In this document: piece by piece, positions 55,879-64,000 of the stretch
Layout of the letters: each line of letters begins with the position of its first letter
Position numbering within the stretch: the first letter of the stretch is position 1
Source: Solanum dulcamara
Taxonomy: Eukaryota; Streptophyta; Magnoliopsida; Solanales; Solanaceae
Assembly (NCBI RefSeq): GCF_947179165.1
Contig: NC_077238.1
Span: forward strand, 46,318,293-46,382,292
Direction: 5' to 3'
Length of the DNA: 64,000 bases
Program-made: the position numbers and the translations under genes
Notes under the pieces: generated by a model
Seen by the model: only the letters and a program-made list of their open reading frames with translations
What the model was told of the DNA's origin: nothing
Database searches by the model: none

Positions 55879-58871
55879 TGTTACACCCCACACTTTTAAA
55901 CTCGAAATGGCTTATAAGTTCCTTAGACATTATCATGTGAGCCATATATGCTAAGACACTATCAAATGACTCTAAGGAAGGGAGAATGTGATACCCCATA
56001 GTAGAGAAGGTTGGAAATAGAGTCATAAAAATCCGGAAGGAATTGGAGGCCAAGTGATGAGTCGTAGGACTCAACTTACCTACGTAAGCTACTAACTTAG
56101 AAGTCTTACATATTTGAGCTACTTGAGAACATACCAAGCTTACGTAGCACGGATTACATAGGCTCTTAAAATAGGATGAGATTACGAACCCATGAGGAAG
56201 GGGAAAAGAAAACACATGGATGCCAATGGAGGAGTGACACGTGGCAGCACCTCAAGCAATCAGGTCACCCACCTACTTGGGGTCAAGTAGATGACCCACC
56301 TGCTTGGAGGGAGGTGGACCCCACGCCATGTGGTAGCCTCCTATTGGCAGCATGTATGTGTTGGCCCAATGGGGACCGAACACGAGTCACCCTTAGGGGA
56401 TAACATGTGTCACCCCCTAAGGAAACATATATCTATATGTTAAGTGACTCTTAGTCACATTTTCTATCCCAAACAACAGCCAAAAAAAGAGGAAAAATGT
56501 GAGAAGAGTAAAGGAGGCAACTATGGTTTAGAAGAAACTAAGGTAGGTTTCTAACTTTCTCTCCACAAATTAATTATCTAAGGTATTTCTAAACCATGTG
56601 GATATGTATATATGTATCTTACGATGTCTACGGAACCATAACTTCAACTGTACACTTGGAACAAACAAGAGAAAGCTGAACGAAAACGTTGGTGACAAGG
56701 AAAAGAGGGCTACGAGTTTGGGGGATGCCAAGGTAAGCCTCCGAGTTTCATTCTGTGAATTAATTATTTGAGGTGTTCCATGGTTATATAATAGTGTTTG
56801 ATAACCAAAAATTCCAATTTGGGGCAACGGAGAAGGGACATAAACATCCCGCTTAATTTTAGCACGTTTGGAGAAGTTCCGAGTTACAATTTGGCAGTTT
56901 TGGCCAATTTCGGGTAAGGTAAGATTTCTACTCTTAATTTGGAGTTTATGGTATTTTTAATAAGTTTTTTATATGTTTTTAAGGGGATGTAAATGTGAAA
57001 ACATCATAGAAATGCTTGACGTTTGAAATAAACTAAGTTGGAGTCGTTATAGTTGAATTGTCGTTGAAGTAAAGGTTTATGCTTGTGAGGTGCTGCTGTA
57101 GGGGTGTGGTGTTTTGTTGCAGGGCCTAAATTTGTTCTAAAAGGGGTAGGGTTGCTTCTTATTGCAGCCATATAACTTTTCGTTTCGTATAATTAAAGGT
57201 GTTATAAAATAAAGGCTAGACACCGTATTTTGATATCATAATTTTGAGCGAGTCATTTGGAGCTTATGTTGTATATTGTTGGTGTGAATTGCTTAAACAT
57301 ATGCTGCAGGTTGTTGTTATTGGTTGTTTGTAGTGTTTAGGTATCTAATTGGAATAACTAATTTAATAACTAGTTGAGGAGACGAACATGGAAATAGGTT
57401 CCATGAATAATAAGGTGCAACCTAAGATGCTAGAAAGTTAAGAGTGGTTGATATTCGTATTACTTTCATATTGAATAGATTCAAAGGACGACGAGGGGAA
57501 CGGGATAAAGAGTAACCCATAAGAGGTATAAAGCTTTCTCTTGGCATGTTTTTGGCATAGTGCATAAAGCTATCTTTCATTTCTGTTGGCATGTCTTAGA
57601 CTTAGGTGGATTGTGGATGAAATATGGGGATAATTCCATTCCCAAAACTCCAAGTATGCCTCATAATCCCTGTCCACTGCTTAGTATTGGAAACCTGCAA
57701 GAATTGAGTATTATCTATTAAGGCTCCTATATGTTAGAAAGTAGTGTGTGGAAAACTATCTCTTCCTTCTCTTGATGTGTACTTGGCATGAAAATAAGGT
57801 TATGATGCCATGATTATTCACTGAACCGCAGGCTGGGGAAGGTACGAAATATGTATTTAATGACCACCCAAAGGAAAGCACATACTATATAGAGCCTATC
57901 CTCTTTCTTCTTTTGGGCATATCTTTGTCTTAGTTGTAAATTGAATATGATCTGACCTCCGGGGTAAATCCATTCTTAAATATCTCTTATTTACTTTTGA
58001 ATATCGAACTCTATAGTAGTTGAACTATTTCCCTGGAAACTTCTATATGTTAAAGCGGTACCAAATGTACAGGCCCCAAGTCTTAAAGACTATGCTATAC
58101 TAAGTGTTTTGATTCTATAAATGATTTGGCCCTATGTTAATACATGTCTAGGGTCCCCGAGATTACAATTAAGATAGCCCATAATTGCATTTAGAGGACA
58201 CTCGAGATGACTACACCACTACTCGGGTGCTTAGGCAAAAGCTTAACTTTCTTATTGTATTGAGTCTCCAATAATGATTTAAACTGCATATAGTTACTCA
58301 TTACTCTAGTCGTGTATACTGTAACACTTCTTTCATCGAGTCCCGGGCTGGATACGTTATCGCACATAATTAACTGCATTGTCCACCGAGCCCCTCACTA
58401 GAGGGCCGGGTACGTATATATATATATGATGATGTGTTGTAATAAGGTGGTGATGGCACTAGGGCCATGATGGTTTTACAGAGGTGATTCACCGGACCCC
58501 CGAAAAGGCCGGCTATATGATATGATTTGAACATGCATGCTTTTGTAATTCACAAAGTACAGGTACAGGTTTCTGATTTGATACTTTGTTTCCTTGCTTC
58601 TCTATTTTAAATATACTTCCAGTTGTATTATATTATGTTTTACATACTTAGTACATATATCGTACTGACCCTCTTTGTTCGGGGGAGGGTACTACGTTTT
58701 ATGCCCACAGGTACAGATACAAGTTTTCAAGTCCATCAGCATAGGATTCCGCTTAGCTCAGCTGAAAGAGGCTCTATTATATCAGAACGTAGTTGTTGGA
58801 ACTAGCTGTCGATGTGTAGTATTATTTTGTTATTCAGGGATATGGCGGGGGCCCTGTCCCGCTATATATTT
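55879..58871 (+). repeat. 3' LTR of element F, truncated
   Basis: It aligns with the 5' LTR from its first base to the GCGGGGGCCCTGTCCCGCTATAT region (to 58871, matching about 51305 of the 5' copy). The terminal 360 bp or so, with the expected GTGACA end, are absent. After a short filler (58872-58888) the zinc-knuckle sequence of copy J starts. Confidence 0.87.
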
Positions 58872-58888
58872 TATGGAAAGAACCATAT

Positions 58889-59779
58889 TCTATAGATGTG
58901 GCAAGCCGAGTCATAATGCTAAGGAATGTAGGGTCAAAGATGGCGTCCTCAAGGTCAAGTTGCTTATGGAGGCCAAGTGCAACAAGGTTCCCAAGCTCAA
59001 CCAAAGTTCACCGCAACAATCGATTTAATGCTCTTCACTGTGGGCAAGAGTGGAGGAGACTCCTGATATTGTCACTGGTATGTTGCGAGTCTTTCACTAT
59101 GATGTTTATGCTTTGCTTGATCTGGGTGCAAATTTGTCTTTAGTTACTCTTTATATGGCCATGAGGTTTGATGTTAACCCCAAAATATTCTTGGACCCTT
59201 TTTCCATTTATACTCCCATAGGTGAGTCGGTTATGGCTAAGAGGGTCTATAAATATTATCTAGTTTTGGTTTCCATAAATTTACCTCATGTGATTAGTGA
59301 GCTTGATAAGACCAATTTTGATTTTATCCTTGGAATGGATTGGCTTGATGCATGTTATGCTTCTATTGATTTTAGAACTCGAGTGGTTAATTTTCACTTT
59401 CCTAATGAGCCAATTCGAAAATGGAAGGGTAGTAATTCCATGTTTAAGGGTCAATTCATCTTGTGCCTTAAAGCTTGGAAATAATTTCCAAAGGTTGCAT
59501 CTACCATCTTGTGAGGGTTAGAGATAAAAATTCTGAAGCCCTACTCTAGATTCGGTCCCTATTTTTAATGAGTTTTAGGATGTGTTTCCCGATGATCTAC
59601 TTAGTGTCCCTCCCGAAAGGGAGATTTACTTTGGCATAGACCTTCTTCCTGATACCCAACCTATTTCAATTCCTCCATACAAAATGGCTCCGGTGGAACT
59701 AAAAGAGTTAAAGGATTAATTGAAAGACTTATTTGACAAAGGTTTCATAAGACCAAGTATATCCCCATAAGGTTCTCCC
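58889..59779 (+). pseudogene. Copy J zinc knuckle, protease and PR-RT linker, broken
   Basis: YRCGKPSHNAKEC lacks the first Cys because the break falls just before it. Protease (59050-59484, 144 codons) reads GMLRVFHYDVYALLDLGANLSLV, with Asp-Leu-Gly at 59119-59127 where H and G have Asp-Pro-Gly. It continues FDFILGMDWLDACYA. A frameshift near 59480-59540 precedes PIFNEF, a stop, [15 protein letters not shown] and further stops at 59718 and 59768. Confidence 0.87.
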
Positions 59780-61060
59780 ATGTTGTTTATAAGAAAGAAG
59801 GATGGTTCGATTCATATGTGTATTGATTATCAGCAATTGAATAAGGTGACCATCAAGAATAAGTATCTAATCTCGAGGATAGATGATTTGTTTGACCAAT
59901 TTCAAGGGGAAATCTACTTCTCTAAGATTGATCTTTGTTCTAATTATCACCAACTACGGTTGAGGGAGTGTGACATTCCCAAGAAGGTGTTTCAAATAAT
60001 GTATGGCCATTATGAGTTCTTAGTTATGTCATTTTGATTGACCAATTCTCCCGCGGCATTTATGGATTTGATGAATAGGGTGTTCAAATAATATTTGGAT
60101 ATATTTATAATTATGTTTATTGATGACATTGTGGATTACTCTCGTAATGAGGAGGAACATACCAAACATTTGAGGATTGTGTTGCAAACTATAAGGGACA
60201 AACGGTTATTCACCAAGTTCAATAAGTACGAGTTTTGTCTAAGGGAGATTGCATTCCTCAACTATGTGGTGTCCGGTGATGGAATTAAAGTTCTTCTAAT
60301 GAAAATGGAAGTAGTGAAAAATTGGCTTAGACTGTTATCTCCTTTGGCTATTAGAAGTTTCTTGGGCCTAGACGGATACTATAGAAAGTGACTCAAACGA
60401 AAGTGACTTTCCAATGGTCGGAAGCTTGTGAGAAGAGTTTCCAAGAATTGAAAAATCATCTTACTACCGCTCCTATTTTTGCTCTACTAGAAGGGTCCAA
60501 TGGATTTGTTGTGCATTGTGATTCCCCAAGGGTAGGACTTAGTTGTGTGTTGATACAACATGGTAAGGTGATAGCATATGCTTCTAGGCAACTTAAGGTG
60601 CATGAAAGAAGTTATCTTACTCACAACTTTAACTAGCGGCGGTTGTGTTTGCTTTGACGATTTGGAGACACTATATTTATGATGTCCATGTGGATGTGTT
60701 CACCAATTACAAGAGTTTAAAATATGTGTTTAAGCAAAAAGAATTGAACCTTTGATAAAGGAGATGGCTTGAATTGTTGAAGGATTACGATAAAAGTGTA
60801 TTGTAGCCTTCGGGTAAGGCTAATGTGGTTGCCGATGCACTTAGTAGATTGTCAATGAATAGTGTTGCCCATGTTGAAGAGGGTAAGAAGGAGTTGGTTA
60901 AATATGTGCATAGGTTGGCTCGATTAGGTGTCTGGTTGGTTGATTCTAATGATGGAGGAATCCTTGTTCAAAATGTTTCAGAATCATCTCTTTTGGCAGA
61001 GGTCAAGGCCAAGCAAAATAGTGATCCGGTGTTGGTTGAATTATAAAATCCGGTTTCCGA
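59780..61060 (+). pseudogene. Copy J reverse transcriptase and RNase H, broken
   Basis: Frames 59780-60037 and 60095-60391 hold [24 protein letters not shown] and the catalytic FIDDIVDYS (FIDD kept), then [11 protein letters not shown] deletion of about a dozen codons follows, removing the [13 protein letters not shown] segment. RNase H (60388-60636) keeps its Asp (HCDSPRVGL) and [14 protein letters not shown]. Later frames (60825-61046) have MVADALSRLSMNSVAH. There are at least six stops. Confidence 0.88.
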
Positions 61061-62426
61061 AAAATCCATTGAGGCTTTCTCCTAAGGGTAGATGGGTACT
61101 CCATTACCAAGGTCGTTTGTGTATACCTAATGTGGATAGTCTAAGAGAGTTAATATTGGATAAAGCCCATAGTTCTCGATATTCGATATATCCGGGATCC
61201 ACCAAGATGTATTGTGATTTGAAGGATGTGTATTAGTGGAATGGCAAGAAGAAGAACATAGCGGATTATGTGGCAAGGTATCCTAAATGTCAACAAGTGA
61301 AGTTTGATCATCAAAAATTAGAAGGTTTAGCTAAAGACAATGAAATTCCTACTTGGAAATGGAAAGATGTGAATATGGACTTTGTGACGGGTTTACCTCA
61401 TACTAAGAAACAACATGACTCTATTTGGGTTGTTGTGGATTGAATGACTAAGTCAGCACATTTTATTCCGGTTAAAACCTCTTATCATGCCAAAGATTAT
61501 GCTAAGTTGTATGTCCATGAGTTGGTTACATTGCATGGTGTTCCCATGTCTATTATATCAGACCTATGTACTCAATTCACTTTACATTTTTGGAAGTCAT
61601 TTCAAAAGACTCTTGGTACAAAAGTCAAGTTAAGTACTACTTTTCACCCTCAAACCAATGGCCAAGCCAAAAAAATGATTCAAACTTTAGAGTATATGTT
61701 GAGGGAATGTGTCATCGATTCTAAAGGAAGTTGGGATGAACACCTATCATTGATTGAGTTTTCCTACAACAATAGTTATCATTCTGGCATTCACATAGCT
61801 TTTTTTGAAGCTTTGTATGAAAGTTGGTATAGGTCCTTGGTGGAATGGTTTAAAGTTGGTGAGATGGCATTGATTGGTCTCGATTTGGTATTAGATGCTA
61901 TAGAAAAGGTGAGACTCATAAGAGCGAGGTTGAAGAAGGCTCAAAATTGTCAAAAGTCCTATTCGGATGTTAGAAAATGAGAGCTTGAATTTGATGTGGA
62001 TGATTGGGTTTACTTAAAGGTTTCACCCATGAAGGGTGTAATGCGTTTTGATAAGAAAGGGAAATTCAGTCCTCGGTATGTTGGACCTTACAAGATATTG
62101 AGAATTATTGGTAAGGAGGAATATGAGTTAGATTTGCCATTTGAGTTAGCTATGGTTCATCCGTGTTTCATGTGTAAATGTTGTGGAAGTTCATTGGTGA
62201 TCTAAAATCTATTGTGTTATTGGAAGATTTGAGTTTTGACAAGGATTTGACTTATAAGGAGGTTTCGGTGGAAATTTTAGACCGACAAGTAAAGAGGTTT
62301 AGGAATAAAGATATTGCATCCGTCAAAGTCTTATGAAGGAATCAATGAGTAGAGAGTGATATGTGGGAAGCGGAGGTGGACATGATCAAGTGATACCCAT
62401 ATATCTTTCCCTCTACTCAAGCCTAA
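61061..62426 (+). pseudogene. Copy J integrase and chromodomain-type tail, broken
   Basis: The zinc region has AHSSRYSIYPG (second His is Tyr) and YPKCQQVK with the first Cys of the CxxC pair replaced by Tyr. A stop at 61441 follows the first catalytic Asp (VVVD). The open core (61444-61980) has SIISDLCTQF with the second Asp. At the Glu position 36 residues later it has Lys (GQAKKMIQTLE). The C-terminal block (61996-62205) is well kept, with SPMKGVMRFDKKGKF and GPYKIL. A damaged tail (EVSVEILDRQVKRF) ends at 62426. Confidence 0.88.
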
Positions 62427-62657
62427 GGTATTTAGATGTTCTTATTCAAATCGATTGAACTCCTACGCATTCAGTTCTTCCTACGTCACTCATATGCACG
62501 CATAATCATGAAAATTGATTTTAAGTCATGTTTTATGTTAAGTTTGAAAATCTCATATTCTATTTATCTTTATGTGTCACTATGAATCATGTTGTGTTGC
62601 TAGACATATTTCTGTGTCCTTTCCATGCTAGATGAATCTCATTGGAGGACAAATATT

Positions 62658-62673
62658 CCCAAGAGGGAAAAAT
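62658..62673 (+). other. Polypurine tract of copy J
   Basis: CCCAAGAGGGAAAAAT precedes the LTR start. The LTR's TG has become TC (TCTAAGGCCCCGG against TGTAAGTCCCCGG in copy I). Confidence 0.82.
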
Positions 62674-64000
62674 TCTAAGGCCCCGGAAGTTGGAAAACTA
62701 GACGAAAGGAGAGATCTCAAGAAAATAGAACCAATCCCAGGTCTACGACTCCTTCTACGGATCATAATCATTTTTATGACTCATAGGAATAAGTCGTAGA
62801 GTGGGTCCTTGATCCAAGGAAGGATAATTCACAATACAGACCCTACGACTCAACAGGACAAGTCGTAGGACTATCAACGAGTCATCATATGGAGTCATAA
62901 CAAAAAATTTCAGAGAGTCCTAAATTTGCAGGTTTTCAAAACCTGTAGGACGAATGGGTCTACGACCCGTAAAGAGTGTGGTGAGTCATAATTATGAATA
63001 GTAGGAAAATATTAGAGGCCCTAAAATTAGGGTCTTCTAAGACCTGTTGGAAGACTCATGACGATGAGTCGTAGGACTCATTACGAATCGTAGAAACATA
63101 TTTGTAGGTCCAAATTCAGTTTTTAACGAAGGGTAACATTGTCTTTTCCTAAGTTTGGTTCAATGAACCTAGATACTATTATGTCCAATTTCAAGCCTTT
63201 AACTATCCAACCCTTCAAAATTCCCCCTATTCTAATTACTTCTAAAAATCTCTAAGGAAAGGTCAATCAAATTTCCACAAGGTTCGCTTAAGCTCTCATA
63301 CAAATTACAAGCTAGGGTTTCAAGTTCATTAAGGTTCTTCTTCAATTTTGAGTTGATTTCACCATGGTATATGGGTATTGATCCACGTTCCTTCCACCCA
63401 TAGAGTCCCAATATTTTCTTCAAAGATCTCCTTAAATTTCATTGGTTTCTAACCCTATTTTTAATGAATTGCATTGGGCTATTTTAATTTCATTTTTAAT
63501 TGTTGTCAATCATCATTCTAAGCATGTTCTAACATTAATTTCATGATTTCAGGTTTAATTATGAATGCCCATACATAAAGATATTTCAATCATGATTATG
63601 AAGTTTAAATATTAGTTGCATGAATTTTGATGCTGAAGTTCTATGATTTTTAAAGAAAAGCTTTTATGAATAGAACAACAACCTAGTGAAATCCCACAAT
63701 GTGGGGTATGGAAAAACTTTTATGAATGAAGTTGAGATTTATGATGGAATGATGAAAGTGATACTGATGATCCAAGAAAGTTATTTTGGTGTGATAAGTA
63801 CAATTCACACACAATCATGTTTAGAGGGTGATAAGGACAATTCTCACCCAAGTTATGGATTCCTATGAATCACTAACGTTAATGAGCTACTCTTATGATT
63901 ATTTTCATGTTGAATTTAAATGATGATATTTCTAATGAATTCCACTAGAATATTGACTAAGCCTTGAGAGGACTTCTATGTGTGGTTCAATCCGGTAATG
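62674..64000 (+). repeat. 3' LTR of copy J, running off the window
   Basis: The first 1327 bp of an LTR aligned with copy I's LTR (31236 onward). TCGTAG/CTACGA-type short repeats crowd 62740-63100 (for example CTACGACTCC, AAGTCGTAG, GAGTCGTAGG). The remainder is AT-rich and non-coding. The frames at 63232-63423 and 63686-63868 are not genes. Confidence 0.87.

Larger units (their letters stand above)
48271..58871 (+). mobile_element. Element F: LTR retrotransposon with 3.4-kb LTRs and decayed interior
   Basis: It has a 5' LTR (48271-51664), an intact primer site, 4.2 kb of interior, a polypurine tract, and a 3' LTR that breaks off near 58871, about 370 bp short of its end. It was inserted into the 5' LTR of copy G, since the left boundary falls inside that LTR. 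No target duplication can be tested because the right end is missing. Integrase and chromodomain-type traces at the 3' end place it in the same broad chromovirus group. LTR copies differ by several percent by eye, including an approximately 50-bp deletion in the 3' copy near 57355. Confidence 0.87.
58872..64000 (+). mobile_element. Copy J: Tekay/Del-like element lacking its 5' end
   Basis: It begins in the gag zinc knuckle, directly after the broken LTR of F. It continues through PR, RT, RNase H and integrase to a polypurine tract at 62658 and an LTR that runs beyond the window. It is in the same family as A, G, H and I, closest to I by eye. It cannot be active: stops and frameshifts are frequent and the integrase Glu is Lys. 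Confidence 0.9.

Noticed and set aside
48271..58871. Possibility that F is an integrated pararetrovirus
   Set aside because: It has paired LTRs, an initiator-Met primer site, a polypurine tract and an integrase/chromodomain trace, which fit a Ty3/gypsy element and not a caulimovirus-type insertion.

Overview
The window is plant nuclear DNA made almost entirely of nested, broken LTR retrotransposons. I find no host gene, tRNA, rRNA or CRISPR array. The evidence is 2-3.4 kb LTRs bounded by TG...CA, primer-binding sites matching the plant initiator-Met tRNA (TGGTATCAGAGC), and Ty3/gypsy gag, protease (PR), reverse transcriptase (RT), RNase H (RH) and integrase (IN) remnants with a chromodomain-type tail. 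A flowering plant is near certain. The elements resemble Tekay/Del chromoviruses of Solanaceae as I remember them, but that family assignment is not proven here. This looks like a pericentromeric or other heterochromatic retrotransposon nest.

Layout, left to right. Copy A (+, 1-3252) is the 3' end and 3' LTR of an element that sits inside copy B. Copy B (+, 3253-~6490) is a very decayed pol. Copy C (-, ~6491-19920) keeps PR, gag and a long 5' LTR. That LTR is split by element E (+, 11528-19732), a complete and young element with near-identical LTRs, a GTTAT target duplication and no working coding region. An LTR fragment K (19921-20379) follows, then about 3.3 kb of AT-rich DNA with a possible MITE, a SINE-like head and a CACTA-like terminus (20380-23723). 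Copy D (-, 23724-~27251) is related to C. Copy I (+, ~27252-33500) lacks its 5' part. A 0.2 kb Athila/Tat-type RT scrap lies at 33501-33708.

Copy G (-, ~33709-48270) is interrupted between its RNase H and integrase regions by the complete element H (+, 35246-44445, target duplication GCCAC). G's 5' LTR is interrupted by element F (+, 48271-~58871), which has 3.4 kb LTRs and a decayed interior. Copy J (+, ~58872-64000) lacks its 5' end and runs out of the window inside its 3' LTR.

None of the polyproteins is intact. H is the best preserved, with RT and IN blocks of 317 and 322 codons, but it lacks the integrase catalytic Glu and an RNase H Asp. Relative age can be read from the nesting: B is older than A, C older than E, G older than both H and F. 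By LTR divergence E is the youngest (about 1% by eye), with H and F clearly older.

The most unusual signals are: a short stem-loop (core GTAC...GTAC) at the same LTR position in most families, with apparently compensating base changes; GC-rich tandem repeats whose copy number differs between the two LTRs of one element (E and H); and E itself, a recent insertion whose interior looks far older than its LTRs, which implies it was mobilised by another element's proteins.
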